Position numbers and translations under genes: made by a program. A DNA stretch of 64,000 nucleotides, taken from positions 49,066 to 113,065 of the forward strand of contig NZ_JAFIQV010000020.1 of the NCBI RefSeq assembly GCF_017356015.1, written 5' to 3'. The notes beneath the pieces were generated by a model. That model searched no databases, was not told where the DNA came from, and saw nothing but the letters and a program-made list of their open reading frames with translations. Positions 40,103-51,596 of this stretch are shown here, piece by piece. The first letter of the stretch is position 1. Every line of letters begins with the position of its first letter. Origin of the DNA: Azospirillum sp. SYSU D00513. Lineage in GTDB: Bacteria; Pseudomonadota; Alphaproteobacteria; Azospirillales; Azospirillaceae.

Positions 40103-42398
40103 ATGTCCCTGTCCTCCCAAGACGCCCAGGCGACCCTTTGGCAAAGGCTGACACGCTGGTCGGCCCGCGCGCGGCTGGCCAAGCGGCTGGCGGTCGCCCT
40201 GTCGCTCGCCGCCATCGCGGCCGGCTTCGCCACCTACACGGCCCTGACCGAAAGCGCGACCCACGGGGTGGCCGACCGCCGCACCGTCACGCTGCTGCTG
40301 GCGCTCGACGTCGCCCTGCTGCTGCTGCTCGGCGTGCTGGTCGCCCGCCGCCTCGTGACGATCTGGATCGGGCGCCGCCGAGGCCTCGCGGGCTCGCGCC
40401 TGCATGTCCGGCTCGTCCTGGTCTTCAGCCTTCTGGCCGTGGCGCCGGCCATCATCATGGCCGTCTTCTCGGCGGTGTTCTTCTATGTCGGGGTCCAGTC
40501 CTGGTTCAGCGAGCGGGTCCGGACGGCGGTGAACGAGTCCCTGGCGGTCGCCAGCGCCTATCTGCATGAGCACCAGCAGAACATCCGCGCCGACGCGCTT
40601 GCCATGGCCAACGACCTGAACCAGGAGGCGGCGCGCTTCGGCGGCGACCCGCAACGGTTCGGGCAGATCGTCACCACCCAGGCCATGCTGCGGACCCTGT
40701 CGGAAGCGATCGTCTTCAACGGCACGACAGGGGCGGTCCTGGCCCGGTCCGGCTTCACCTTCACGCTGGAGTTCGACCCCATCCCCGACGACGCGCTCCG
40801 CGTCGCCCGCGAGGGGGAGGTGGCGCTCATCGTCAGCGAGGAGGGCGACCGCGTGCGGGCGCTGGTCCGGCTCGACCGCTTCGCCGACACCTTCCTCTAT
40901 GTCGGCCGCATGGTGGAGCCGCGCGTGCTGTCGCACATGGCGGCGGCCGAAGGGGCGGTCAAGGAATACGCAGCACTGGAGAGCCGGCACGGCACGCTCC
41001 AGATCACCTTCACGCTGATCTTCGTGGTGGTGGCGCTGCTCCTGCTGCTGGCCGCCGTCTGGTTCGGGCTGAACTTCGCGACGAAGCTCGCCCGCCCCAT
41101 CAGCGCCCTCATCGGGGCGGCCGAGCGGGTGCGCGCCGGCGACCTGAACGTGCGCGTCAACGAGCCTCCGGGCGAGGACGAGCTGGGCCTGCTGTCACGC
41201 GCCTTCAACCGCATGACCACGGAGATCGGCAACCAGCGGCACGAGCTGCTGACCGCGAACCGGCTGATGGACGAGCGGCGCCGCTTCATCGAAACGGTGC
41301 TGGGGGGCGTGTCGGCGGGCGTGATCGGGCTGGACGCCGACGGCGTGATCAACCTGCCGAACTTGTCGGCCGCGCGCCTGCTGGGCGTCGACGACCCCGA
41401 GCAGCTCATCGGGCGGTCCCTGGCCGAGCTGTCGCCGGACATGGGCGGCCTGCTGGAGAACGCGCCCCGCCGCCCCGGCCGCGTCGTGCAGGACCAGATC
41501 CAGATCCGGCGTCCGGGAACGACACCGCTGACGCTGCTGGTGCGGATCGCGGCGGAAGGGCGCGGCGGGGACGTCCGCGGCTACGTCGTCACCTTCGACG
41601 ACATCACCGAACTGGTCTCCGCCCAGCGCAAGGCCGCCTGGGCCGACGTGGCCCGCCGGATCGCTCACGAGATCAAGAATCCGCTGACGCCGATCCAGCT
41701 CTCGGCCGAGCGGCTGCGCCGCAAGTACCTGAAGGAGATCACCAGCGACACCGAGGTCTTCACCATGTGCACGGACACCATCGTGCGGCAGGTGGACGAC
41801 ATCCGGCGCATGGTGGACGAGTTCTCGGCCTTCGCGCGCATGCCGCAGCCGGTGATGAAGCCCTGCAACATCAACGACCTCGCCCGGCAAGCCGTGTTTC
41901 TGCAGACGAGCGCCCACACGGGCAAGATCCGATTCCACACGGAACTGCCGCAGGGACCGCTGCCGGTCGTCTGCGACAGCCGGCAGATCTCCCAGGCGCT
42001 GACCAACCTTCTGCAGAACGCCGCCGACGCCATCGAAGGGCGCACGCCCCCGGCGGACGGCGGCGAACTGCCGCCGGGCGAGATCACCCTGCGCGTCGTC
42101 GCGGAGGAGGAACGGGTCGTCCTGTCCGTCGAGGACAACGGCAAGGGCTTGCCGCACGAGGAGCGCGACCGGCTCACCGAACCCTATGTGACGACGCGGG
42201 CCAAGGGCACCGGCCTCGGGCTCGCGATCGTCAAGAAGATCATGGAAGACCATGGCGGCACCCTCACCCTGGAAGACCGCGAAGGCGGCGGGGCGCGGGT
42301 CGGCCTGGTGATTCCACAGGATGCTCCGGCCGAGGGCGATGCCCGCGGCGGGGGTGAAAGGCTGGCGGAGACCAGCGGAGAGGCGAGGCAAGCAGCCC

Positions 42399-42409
<11 letters not shown>
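40103..42409 (+). CDS. ntrY: nitrogen regulation sensor histidine kinase NtrY
   Basis: This is a 768-residue membrane kinase. Three N-terminal transmembrane helices lie at about residues 23-43, 56-80 and 97-130, followed by a periplasmic region and a fourth helix at about 300-325. HAMP and PAS domains come next, then His522 in [11 protein letters not shown] and the ATPase domain with [16 protein letters not shown] and GTGLGLAI. It is the sensor partner of NtrX, linked to nitrogen, redox and envelope control in alphaproteobacteria. The start ATG 40103 is chosen over a TTG at 40046; neither has a strong ribosome site. It overlaps ntrX by 11 bases. Confidence 0.94.
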
Positions 42410-43799
<1,390 letters not shown>

Positions 43800-43807
43800 C
43801 GGCCGGG

Positions 43808-43834
43808 GAATGACGGCCGGAGAATGACGGCCGG
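43808..43834. repeat. 13-bp tandem direct repeat after ntrX
   Basis: GAATGACGGCCGG occurs twice (43808-43820 and 43822-43834), separated by one base, in the 124-base ntrX-trkA spacer. The second copy runs into a GC hairpin (43831-43837 with 43843-43849) that may be a weak terminator. Confidence 0.6.
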
Positions 43835-43923
43835 GGCCGGGCGCCCCGGTCCCGGCTTCGCGCGGTGCCGGTCCCGTCGGGGCCGGCGCGCGGCATGACG
43901 GCGGCAAGGAACGGACAAGAGAC

Positions 43924-45300
43924 ATGAAGGTCATCGTCTGCGGCGCCGGCCAGGTCGGTGCCAACATCGCGCGCTATCTGGCTTCCGAGGGCAACGACGT
44001 CACCGTCATCGACCTTAAGCCCGAGCTGGTCCAGCGCCTCAGCGACACGCTCGACGTCCAGGCGATGGTCGGCCATGCCTCCGACCCGGACGTGCTGGAG
44101 GCGGCGGGGGCCGGCGAGAGCGACATGATCATCGCCGTCACCCAGGTGGACGAGGTCAACATGGTCGCCTGCGAGGTCGCGCACGCCCTGTTCAACGTGC
44201 CGACCAAGATCGCCCGCATCCGCAACCAGAGCTACCTGAAGCCGATCTGGGCCGACCTGTTCAGCCGCGACCATCTGCCCATCGACGTCATCATCTCGCC
44301 GGAGATCGAGGTGGCGCGGGCCATCGCGCGCCGGCTGCGCGTGCCCGGCGCCTTCGACATGATCCCGCTCGCCGACGGGCGCGTCAGCGTGGTCGGCGTC
44401 TATTGCACGGAGAGCTGCCCGGTCCTGAACACGCCGCTCCGGCAGCTCACCAGCCTCTTCCCCGACCTCGCCCTGGAGGTCGTGGCGATCCTGCGCAACG
44501 ACCACACCATCGTTCCGCACGGCGACGACCAGATGCTGCCGGGCGACGAGGTCTATTTCGTCTGCGACACCCGTCACCTGAGCCGCGCCATGGCCGCCTT
44601 CGGCCATGAGGAGACGGAGGCGCGGCGGATCATCATCCTGGGCGGCGGCAACATCGGCCTGTGCCTCGCCGAGGAGCTGGAGGAAAAGCACCGGGACGTC
44701 ACCGTCCGCATCATCGAGATGGACAAGACGCGGGCCCAGCACGTGGCCCGGCGCCTGTCGGGAACGATGGTGCTGCACGGCGACGCGCTGGACTGCGAGA
44801 TCCTGGAGGAGGCGAACGTCGCCGCCACGGAAACCGTGGTCGCGGTGACCAACGACGACGAGGGCAACATCCTCTCCTCCCTGCTCGCCAAGCGCTACGG
44901 CGCCAAGCGGGCGATCACCCTCATCAACAAGACCACATATTCGGCCCTGGTCACGCCGCTGGGCATCGACGCCGTCGTCTCCCCGCGCGGCATCACCGTG
45001 TCCAACATCCTCCAGCACGTCCGGCGGGGGCGGGTGCGCGCGGTGCATTCACTGCGCGACGGCTTCGCCGAGGTGATCGAGGCGGAGGCGCTGGAAACCT
45101 CCGCCGTCGTCAACACGCCGCTGCGCGAGGTGAAGCTGCCCTCCGGCTCCATCGTCGGCGCCATCGTCCGCGGCGACGAGGTGATCGTGCCGCGCCCCAA
45201 CACGATCATCCGGCCCAAGGACAGGGTCATCATTCTGGCCGCCATAGGGCAGGTCAAGAAGGTGGAGAAGCTGTTCGCCGTCCGGCTGGAGTTCTTCTGA
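43924..45300 (+). CDS. trkA: Trk potassium uptake protein TrkA
   Basis: This 458-residue cytoplasmic peripheral protein gates the Trk/Ktr potassium channel in response to nucleotides. It has two tandem RCK units, each with a Rossmann domain (GAGQVGANIARYL at residues 5-17 and GGGNIGLCLAEEL near 240) and a TrkA-C domain. Length matches the two-domain TrkA. The trkH partner is not in the window. Its position after ntrX is typical of this bacterial group. Confidence 0.95.
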   Translation: MKVIVCGAGQVGANIARYLASEGNDVTVIDLKPELVQRLSDTLDVQAMVGHASDPDVLEAAGAGESDMIIAVTQVDEVNMVACEVAHALFNVPTKIARIRNQSYLKPIWADLFSRDHLPIDVIISPEIEVARAIARRLRVPGAFDMIPLADGRVSVVGVYCTESCPVLNTPLRQLTSLFPDLALEVVAILRNDHTIVPHGDDQMLPGDEVYFVCDTRHLSRAMAAFGHEETEARRIIILGGGNIGLCLAEELEEKHRDVTVRIIEMDKTRAQHVARRLSGTMVLHGDALDCEILEEANVAATETVVAVTNDDEGNILSSLLAKRYGAKRAITLINKTTYSALVTPLGIDAVVSPRGITVSNILQHVRRGRVRAVHSLRDGFAEVIEAEALETSAVVNTPLREVKLPSGSIVGAIVRGDEVIVPRPNTIIRPKDRVIILAAIGQVKKVEKLFAVRLEFF

Positions 45301-45376
45301 CCTCCCGCCCGTCCGGCCTGCCGTTTCCTCCGCCCGCCGCTTTTCCGAACCGCCAAACGAAGGCACCTGAACAACC

Positions 45377-46237
45377 ATGGCTCGATGGGCTTACGTCAAC
45401 GGCCGCTATCTTCCGCACGACCGCGCCGCCGTGCATGTGGAGGACCGCGGCTTCCAGTTCGCCGACGGCGTGTATGAGGTGGTCACGATCGTGGAGGGGC
45501 GCTTCGCCGACCTGGACGGCCACATGGAGCGGCTGGGCCGCAGCCTGGGCGAGCTGCGCATCGCTTGGCCGATGGCGCCCCGCTCGGTCGAGTTCATCCT
45601 GCGCGAACTGGTCCGCCGCAACGGCATCGTGAACGGGTCCGTCTATCTCCAGGTCACGCGCGGCCAAGCGCCGCGCGACTTCCGCTTCCCGGAGAAGGCG
45701 CGCCCGACGCTGGTCGTGACGGCCAAGCGCGCGGCCTCCTTCGCCACGCCGGCTCAGCTCGACCAGGGCGTGTCCGTCATCTCCATTCCCGATATCCGCT
45801 GGGCCCGGCGCGACATCAAGACGGTCGGGCTGTTGGCACAGTCGATGGGGAAGCAGCAGGCGGCCGAAGCCGGAGCGTTCGAAGCGTGGATGATCGATCC
45901 CGATGGCACGGTCACGGAAGGCTGCTCATCCAACGCCTGGATCGTGACCCCCGGCGGCGTCCTGACGACGCGCCCCCCGTCCCACAGCATCCTGAACGGC
46001 GTGACCCGGCTGGCGCTCCTGCGGCTGGCGCGCGAGCGCGGCATCCCGGTGGAGGAGCGCGCCTTCACGCTGGAGGAGGCGCTCGCCGCGCGGGAGGCCT
46101 TCCTGTCCTCGGCCGGAACCTTCGCCATGCCGGTCACCCGCATCGACGGCAAGCCGGTCGCCGGCGGGCGGCCCGGTCCGGTGACCATGGCCTTGCGCCA
46201 AGCCTATCTCGACTCCGTGGCGGGGACTGCCCAATGA
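45377..46237 (+). CDS. dat: D-amino acid aminotransferase
   Basis: This is a 286-residue fold-type IV PLP aminotransferase. The PLP lysine lies in RRDIKTVGLL, and other family marks are YVNGRYLPHDRAAVHVEDRGFQFADGVYEV at the start and TEGCSSNAWIV, SHSILNGVTR near the middle. The DIKT context and length fit D-alanine/D-amino acid transaminase better than branched-chain types. It would make D-amino acids for the cell wall or recycle them. Its stop overlaps the next start (ATGA). Confidence 0.9.
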   Translation: MARWAYVNGRYLPHDRAAVHVEDRGFQFADGVYEVVTIVEGRFADLDGHMERLGRSLGELRIAWPMAPRSVEFILRELVRRNGIVNGSVYLQVTRGQAPRDFRFPEKARPTLVVTAKRAASFATPAQLDQGVSVISIPDIRWARRDIKTVGLLAQSMGKQQAAEAGAFEAWMIDPDGTVTEGCSSNAWIVTPGGVLTTRPPSHSILNGVTRLALLRLARERGIPVEERAFTLEEALAAREAFLSSAGTFAMPVTRIDGKPVAGGRPGPVTMALRQAYLDSVAGTAQ

Positions 46238-46980
46238 CCGATCCGATCCGACCCGAAGACATCCGGCAGGATGCGATCAGCCTGCCGCGCGCCGTGCTCT
46301 ACGACTGGGACAACACGCTGGTCGACAATTGGGGGACCGTGCGGGCGGCGCTGAACCATGCCCTGGTCAGCTTTGGCCACGAGCCCTGGACGGAAGCCGA
46401 GGCGCGCGTGCGCATCAAGCAATCCCTGCGCGACAGCTTCCCCCGCCTGTTCGGGGAGCGTTGGACCGAGGCGCGCGACCTCTTCTACGCCTATTTCGAG
46501 GCACATCACTTGGAGTACTTGCGCCCTCTTCCCGGAGCGGAGACCCTTTTGCGCGTCCTGGCTGAGCGGGGGGTCTATCAGGGGGTGGTGTCGAACAAGA
46601 ACGGCCGCTTCCTGCGGGCGGAGGCGGACGCGCTGGGCTGGACCGGTTATTTTGGCCGTCTGGTCGGCGCCCAGGACGCCGAGCAGGACAAGCCGCACTG
46701 CGCCCCGGTCCATATGGCGCTTGCCCCGGCGGGCATCCCGCCGGGGCCGGACGTCTGGTTCATCGGCGACGCCGACATCGACATGGAATGCGCCCATGGG
46801 GCCGGGATCGTGCCGGTGCTGATCGGGGCCGGGGAGGGCAGCGGCTTCGAACGGTTTCCGCCGGCCCACCGGCACGCCGACTGCGACAGCGTCTCTGGCC
46901 TGATCGGGACGATTGGTGCTACCATTCCACTGCAAAGCTTGGCTGAGAGGTTGGAATCCGGGACAACGCGTAAAGAGTAG
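46234..46980 (+). CDS. HAD-family hydrolase (phosphoglycolate-phosphatase-like)
   Basis: This is a 248-residue HAD phosphatase with motif [13 protein letters not shown], a helical cap domain of about residues 35-105, motif [10 protein letters not shown], a Lys-containing stretch, and motif [14 protein letters not shown]. It resembles Gph-type phosphatases; the Trp between the two catalytic Asp residues is common in this alphaproteobacterial group. The start codon overlaps the dat stop by 4 bases (ATGA), and hfq follows at 60 bases. Confidence 0.87.
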   Translation: MTDPIRPEDIRQDAISLPRAVLYDWDNTLVDNWGTVRAALNHALVSFGHEPWTEAEARVRIKQSLRDSFPRLFGERWTEARDLFYAYFEAHHLEYLRPLPGAETLLRVLAERGVYQGVVSNKNGRFLRAEADALGWTGYFGRLVGAQDAEQDKPHCAPVHMALAPAGIPPGPDVWFIGDADIDMECAHGAGIVPVLIGAGEGSGFERFPPAHRHADCDSVSGLIGTIGATIPLQSLAERLESGTTRKE

Positions 46981-47039
46981 AAAAAGCGGCGGATCCTCAA
47001 CGAAGGGTCCCAAAAACATTCAAGAAGGGGGCGACAAAA

Positions 47040-47288
47040 ATGTCCGAAAAAAGCCAGAACGTGCAGGATGTATTCCTGAACCACGTCCGAAAGAACAAGA
47101 CTCCCGTAACCGTCTTTCTTGTGAACGGCGTCAAACTTCAAGGAATTATCACCTGGTTCGACAACTTCTCGGTCCTTCTGCGGCGCGACGCGCATTCGCA
47201 GCTGGTCTACAAGCATGCCATTTCCACCGTGATGCCGGCGCATCCGATCCAACTCTTCGAGCCGCCCAAGGAAGGTGAAAACGTCTGA
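47040..47288 (+). CDS. hfq: RNA-binding protein Hfq
   Basis: This 82-residue Sm-like hexameric RNA chaperone pairs small RNAs with mRNAs. The Sm1 motif runs [25 protein letters not shown], with Sm2 [19 protein letters not shown]. The N-terminal Gln (residue 7 region, [11 protein letters not shown]) is present. GAAGGGGGCG lies just upstream of the ATG. In many nitrogen-fixing alphaproteobacteria Hfq is needed for nifA expression. Its end overlaps hflX by 14 bases. Confidence 0.97.
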   Translation: MSEKSQNVQDVFLNHVRKNKTPVTVFLVNGVKLQGIITWFDNFSVLLRRDAHSQLVYKHAISTVMPAHPIQLFEPPKEGENV

Positions 47289-48600
47289 GCATCCGACCAA
47301 TGGCGAGGGTCCGGGGCCTGAGGGCACCGGCCGCGCCATCGTGGTCCACCCCGTCCTCCGCCTTCCGGCGGACGGGACATCGCGCCCTCCCGAAGCCCGT
47401 CTCGAGGAGGCGGTGGGCCTGGCGCTCGCCATCGACCTCGAAATCCTGCACGCCGAATGCGCGCGGGTAAGCCGTCCGCAGCCCGCGACGCTGCTGGGCT
47501 CCGGCACGGTTGAGCATTTCGCTGAAATCGTCGAGCAGAGCGGGGCGACGATCGTCGTCGTCGATCATGCGCTCACGCCCATCCAGCAGCGCAATCTCGA
47601 GAAGGCGCTGAAGACCAAGGTCATCGACCGCACCGGACTGATCCTGGAGATCTTCGGCGCGCGCGCCCGCACGCGCGAGGGCCAGCTTCAGGTCGAGCTG
47701 GCGGCGCTGAGCTACCAGAAGTCGCGCCTCGTGCGGTCCTGGACCCACCTGGAGCGGCAGCGCGGCGGCTTCGGCTTCCTGGGCGGCCCCGGCGAATCGC
47801 AGCTCGAGATGGACCGGCGCCTGATCGGTGACCGGATCATCAAGATCAAGAAGGAACTGGAGGAGGTCCGGCGCACCCGCGGCCTGCACCGCAAGGCGCG
47901 CGCCAAGGTGCCCTATCCGGTGGTGGCCCTGGTCGGCTACACCAACGCCGGAAAGTCCACCCTGTTCAACCGGCTGGCCAACGCCGACGTCTTCGCCAAG
48001 AATCTGCTGTTCGCCACGCTCGACCCGACCATGCGGCAGGTGACGCTGCCGTCCGGTCGCAAGGTGATCCTGTCGGACACGGTGGGCTTCATCTCCGACC
48101 TGCCCCACGACCTCGTCGCCGCCTTCCGCGCCACGCTGGAGGAGGTGGACGCGGCGGACATCATCCTGCATGTCCGCGACATCGCCCATCCCGACACCGA
48201 CGCCCAGAAGGCCGACGTGCATGAGGTGCTGGGCGGGATGGACATCCACCCGGAAGAGGACGACCGGGTGGTCGAGGTGCTGAACAAGCTGGACTGCCTG
48301 GACGAGGAGAGCCGGCAGGCTGTTCTGGCCCAGACCGCCCGCAACCCGCGTGCGGTCGCCGTCTCCGCCCTGTCCGGCGAGGGAATCGACGCGCTCGACC
48401 ACCTGCTCGACGAGCGGATGAACGCGCACAGGCAGGTGGTGGAGCTGTCCGTCGAGCTGGAGGATGGTGCGGCGCTCGCCTGGCTCTACGCCCGGGGCGA
48501 GGTGCTGGAGCGGCGGGACGACGAGACCAGCGCGCATCTTCAGGTCTCGCTCGATCCGGCCGACCTGGCCCGGTTCGAGAAGCGCTTCGCAGGCGGCTGA
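47275..48600 (+). CDS. hflX: GTPase HflX
   Basis: This 441-residue ribosome-associated GTPase splits stalled ribosomes. The N-terminal HflX domain (with a conserved [13 protein letters not shown] stretch) is followed by a coiled region ([19 protein letters not shown]). The G domain of about residues 220-385 has G1 [13 protein letters not shown]3 [10 protein letters not shown] and G4 NKLD. The start is GTG 47275 inside hfq, matching the usual hfq-hflX order and implying translational coupling. Confidence 0.94.
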   Translation: MKTSEHPTNGEGPGPEGTGRAIVVHPVLRLPADGTSRPPEARLEEAVGLALAIDLEILHAECARVSRPQPATLLGSGTVEHFAEIVEQSGATIVVVDHALTPIQQRNLEKALKTKVIDRTGLILEIFGARARTREGQLQVELAALSYQKSRLVRSWTHLERQRGGFGFLGGPGESQLEMDRRLIGDRIIKIKKELEEVRRTRGLHRKARAKVPYPVVALVGYTNAGKSTLFNRLANADVFAKNLLFATLDPTMRQVTLPSGRKVILSDTVGFISDLPHDLVAAFRATLEEVDAADIILHVRDIAHPDTDAQKADVHEVLGGMDIHPEEDDRVVEVLNKLDCLDEESRQAVLAQTARNPRAVAVSALSGEGIDALDHLLDERMNAHRQVVELSVELEDGAALAWLYARGEVLERRDDETSAHLQVSLDPADLARFEKRFAGG

Positions 48601-48612
48601 GGCCGGACCTGT

Positions 48613-48643
48613 GGAGGGACAAGGGGAGGGACAAGGGGAGGGG
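48613..48643. repeat. 12-bp purine-rich tandem repeat
   Basis: The unit GGAGGGACAAGG occurs twice (48613-48624 and 48625-48636) with a partial third copy, 12 bases after the hflX stop. It lies in the 225-base spacer before the next gene. The rest of that spacer shows nothing I can name. Confidence 0.55.
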
Positions 48644-48825
48644 CGGGCGCTCCTCCCCGCGCGCTCGGGCGAGGCCTGTACGAAAGGCGTAGGCGGCGCC
48701 ATAGGTCAGGGGCAACTCCACAACCAAAAGTGCGAGCCCCATTGACCGTAAGCGCGATGGTTTTCCCCCCTCCGATTTCGCATTGTGGGCAGGCACAAAG
48801 CGCGCTCTCGGGAGGAGATACACCA

Positions 48826-49086
48826 ATGCGACTGCAAACGGATCCGTCGCGCTTCTCGATTACGGCTTTCCTGTCGGACCAGGTCACCTTGGTGGCACGC
48901 CATGAAGACCTGTCGCCCGGCGCCGCCCTTTTGAAATTGCAGGAACTGTCCCGCGACGGCATCGGCCGCGCGCGGCTGATGGAGATCATCCGCCAAGCCG
49001 GCGAGCGGGAAAAGGACCCCGCCGAACTGAGCAAGATCGAAGCCATCCAGACGGAAATCGCGGCCTGGACCAGCTACGCCGCCTGA
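48826..49086 (+). CDS. small hypothetical protein (86 aa)
   Basis: This is an 86-residue protein I do not recognise. It is mostly helical with a charged C-terminal half (REKDPAELSKIEAIQTEIAAW). A very good ribosome site, GGGAGGAG, lies 8 bases before ATG 48826, which decides the start. A longer frame from 48730 has no such signal. An intrinsic terminator follows at 49155, so it ends its own transcript. There is no signal peptide or membrane segment. The start of the protein, RLQTDPSRFSITAFLSDQV, suggests a short beta-strand region. Confidence 0.72.
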   Translation: MRLQTDPSRFSITAFLSDQVTLVARHEDLSPGAALLKLQELSRDGIGRARLMEIIRQAGEREKDPAELSKIEAIQTEIAAWTSYAA

Positions 49087-49154
49087 GGACCGATACGCTC
49101 GCGGAAATCCGGGCCGTGACAACGGCTTCCGCGCCGGAGATTGGGCATGGTGGG

Positions 49155-49196
49155 AAAAGGGATGTGGATCCATAATGGGGCCACATCCCTTTTTTT
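49155..49196 (+). terminator. intrinsic terminator
   Basis: AAAAGGGATGTGG (49155-49167) pairs perfectly with CCACATCCCTTTT (49181-49193), and the T-run continues to 49196. It ends the transcript of the small hypothetical gene. The A-run on the left makes it potentially active on both strands. Confidence 0.85.
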
Positions 49197-49210
49197 GTCA
49201 TAGCCCTACC

Positions 49211-49723
49211 GTGCGCCTTCCCACTCTCATCGCCGCCCTGCTGCTCGCCGCCGCCCTGCCGGCGCGGGCCGAACGCGCGCTGCCCCCGCCGGGACTTGTG
49301 GAGGAGTTGGAGACGCTGCCTGAGGATCCCCTGCCGCCGGAGCCCGAGGAGCTGCCCGAAGCGCCCATCGGGCCGCTGGTGACCGCTCCCGACGCGAACG
49401 GCCTGCTGACGGAATGCAAGCAGGACTATTTCACGGACTGCTACCGGATGTGGGAGCCTCCGGCCCCGCCGCCCGAGCCGGAGAAGGCCAAGGGGACGGG
49501 CGCGCCTTCCGCACCGGATCCCGCCGCACCGCTTCAGCCCGCCCGCGGCGGCCCGCTGGACGCGCCGCCGCCCGGCCCGACGCCCGCGCAGGCGGCGGCC
49601 GACCGTGCCACTTATGAGGCGTTGATGCAGGCCCTGAAAGCCACAGGTTTGGAGGGCAAGATCCTCGTTTCCGACCCTCCCAAGGCGGCCGAGGCCCGTC
49701 CGCCCGCCACCACACAGAAATAA
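49211..49723 (+). CDS. secreted proline-rich hypothetical protein
   Basis: This is a 170-residue protein. I take GTG 49211 as start because the next residues, RLPTLIAALLLAAALPARA, form a clean signal peptide with an Ala-x-Ala cleavage site. A frame from ATG 49175 would begin inside the terminator. The mature part is rich in Pro, Glu and Ala and mostly disordered. A short Cys-containing patch (TECKQDYFTDCYRMWEPP) and a helix near the C-terminus (DRATYEALMQALKATG) are the only structured-looking parts. It is probably periplasmic. The gene ends 17 bases before the phosphatase gene. Confidence 0.6.
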   Translation: MRLPTLIAALLLAAALPARAERALPPPGLVEELETLPEDPLPPEPEELPEAPIGPLVTAPDANGLLTECKQDYFTDCYRMWEPPAPPPEPEKAKGTGAPSAPDPAAPLQPARGGPLDAPPPGPTPAQAAADRATYEALMQALKATGLEGKILVSDPPKAAEARPPATTQK

Positions 49724-49740
49724 CCGGTACAGCCCCCGCG

Positions 49741-50571
49741 ATGCTCACTTTCAAAATGCCGGATATCGACCGCGTTTCATCCCTGATGAGGGACGTGGCC
49801 GAAACCGAAATCCTTCCCTATTTCCGCGATCTCGCGAACGCCGGCATCCGCGAGAAGAACGGCCCGGCCGATCTCGTCACGCTGGCCGACGAGGCCGCCG
49901 AACGGGTCCTGACGCCCCAGCTCGCCGCACTGCTCCCCGGCAGCACGGTGCTGGGCGAGGAGGCGGCCTCGGCCGATCCCCGGCTGCTGGAGCGTGTGAA
50001 GGGCGACGCACCCGTTTGGATCATCGATCCGGTGGACGGCACGCACAACTTCGCCCACGGCAAGCCGCTGTTCGCCGTGATCGTGGCGCTTGTGTGCCGG
50101 GGCGAGACGCTGGCCGGCTGGATCTACGACCCGAACAACGGCCGCCTCGCCACCGCCGTGAAGGGGGAGGGCGCCTGGCTCGACGGCAAGCGCGCCCGCG
50201 TGGCGCCGCCGGTTCCCGTGGACCGCATGGCGGCCGCCCTGTCGCCGCGCAACTGCACGGAAGAGATCTCGCTGAAGGTCCAGGAGGGCAGCAAGGGGGT
50301 CGGCCAGTATTTCTATCTGGCGAGCGCCGCGCAGGAGTATCTGCGCCTGCTGGATGGCAGCCTGCACGCCACCATGTACCATCGCCTCATGCCCTGGGAC
50401 CACGCGGCCGGCGTGCTGATGCACGCGGAGGCCGGCGGATATGCGGCGATGCTGAACGGCACGCCCTACAATCCCTCGGTGACGGGCGGCGGCCTCATGA
50501 TGGCCCCGGACGAGGCGAGCTGGTGGGCGCTGCATCGGCACATCTTCGGCACCGACACCCGGTTCGACTGA
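49741..50571 (+). CDS. inositol monophosphatase family protein
   Basis: This is a 276-residue magnesium-dependent phosphatase. The metal-binding signature is WIIDPVDGTHNF (residues of about 97-108) with the Glu of GEEAAS upstream. The second site is MPWDHAAGVLMHAEAGG near residue 220. Family members act on inositol phosphate, on 3'-phosphoadenosine 5'-phosphate (CysQ) or on similar sugars. This one does not show enough to choose. Its end is 28 bases from the convergent mazG stop. Confidence 0.88.
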   Translation: MLTFKMPDIDRVSSLMRDVAETEILPYFRDLANAGIREKNGPADLVTLADEAAERVLTPQLAALLPGSTVLGEEAASADPRLLERVKGDAPVWIIDPVDGTHNFAHGKPLFAVIVALVCRGETLAGWIYDPNNGRLATAVKGEGAWLDGKRARVAPPVPVDRMAAALSPRNCTEEISLKVQEGSKGVGQYFYLASAAQEYLRLLDGSLHATMYHRLMPWDHAAGVLMHAEAGGYAAMLNGTPYNPSVTGGGLMMAPDEASWWALHRHIFGTDTRFD

Positions 50572-50599
50572 CCGGCGGCGGCGGAAAGGGCGGCGCGGC

Positions 50600-51406
50600 T
50601 CAGGCGCCGCGCTCCTCCATTTTCGCCCGCATCCAGAGGGCTTCCATCTCATCGAGCGTCGCCTCGCCCGGCGTCCGGCCCTGTTCGGCGAGCAGCGCCT
50701 CGATGCGGTGGAAGCGGCGTTCGAACTTGGCGTTGGTGCCGCGCAGGGCGGATTCCGGCTCGACCTTCAGGCGCCGGGCGAGGTTGACCACAGCGAAGAG
50801 CACGTCGCCCAACTCGTCCGCGACCCGTTCCGGGGCCGACCCCGAATCCATCTCGGTCCGCAATTCCCGGATCTCCTCCTCGATCTTGTCGAGGATGTCG
50901 CGCGCGTCGGTCCAGTCGAAGCCGACCCGCGCGGCGCGGTTCTGCAGCTTGAGCGCGCGGGTGAGGGCGGGGAGCCCGGAAATGACGCCCTCCAGCGCGG
51001 AGGGCGTGCGGCCTTCCTCGGCGGCCTTGGCGGCGCGTTCGGCGGCCTTGTGCTCCTCCCAGCGTGAGGTCTGCTGGTCGGCCGTGTTCACTTCGTCCGG
51101 CCCGAAGACGTGGGGATGGCGCCGGATCATCTTGTCTGTGATGACCCCAGCAACCTCGTCGAAATCGAACAGCCCATCCTCGCGCGCCATCTGCGTGTAA
51201 TAGACAACCTGGAAGAGCAGGTCGCCCAGCTCCTCGCGGAGCGCCGGCATGTCCTTCTTCTCGATGGCGTCCGCGACCTCGTAGGCTTCCTCGATGGTGT
51301 GCGGGACGATGGTGGCGTAGGTCTGCTCCAGGTCCCAGGGGCAGCCCCCGTCCGGATTGCGCAGGCGGGCCATAACCTCGATGAGCCGGTCGATGTTGCG
51401 GGCCAT
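50600..51406 (-). CDS. mazG: nucleoside triphosphate pyrophosphohydrolase MazG
   Basis: This 268-residue enzyme hydrolyses NTPs to NMP and pyrophosphate, clearing aberrant nucleotides or lowering ppGpp. It has two MazG domains. The first has CPWDLEQTYATIVPHTIEEAYEVADAI and ELGDLLFQVVYY, the second has KIEEEIRELRTEM and DELGDVLFAVVNLARR, each with the EExxE and ExxD metal motifs. Start ATG 51406 gives the canonical MARNIDRLIEVMARLR N-terminus. Confidence 0.94.
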   Translation of the reverse strand: MARNIDRLIEVMARLRNPDGGCPWDLEQTYATIVPHTIEEAYEVADAIEKKDMPALREELGDLLFQVVYYTQMAREDGLFDFDEVAGVITDKMIRRHPHVFGPDEVNTADQQTSRWEEHKAAERAAKAAEEGRTPSALEGVISGLPALTRALKLQNRAARVGFDWTDARDILDKIEEEIRELRTEMDSGSAPERVADELGDVLFAVVNLARRLKVEPESALRGTNAKFERRFHRIEALLAEQGRTPGEATLDEMEALWMRAKMEERGA

Positions 51407-51596
51407 GTTCGTCCCTGGGGAGTGGTTGACGGAGCGCCCGACCTTAACGGAGGGAATGGAGAGTGGGAAGGTGGCCCGTAGGCGTGGCTGCCCGCGGACT
51501 TGGCCATGGCTTGTCGCATGGCATGGGCCGTTGCGGAGAATGACGTGGGGCAGGAGCAAGCCGCTCAACCGGCGGCACAAGGTCGCATAATCAGTG

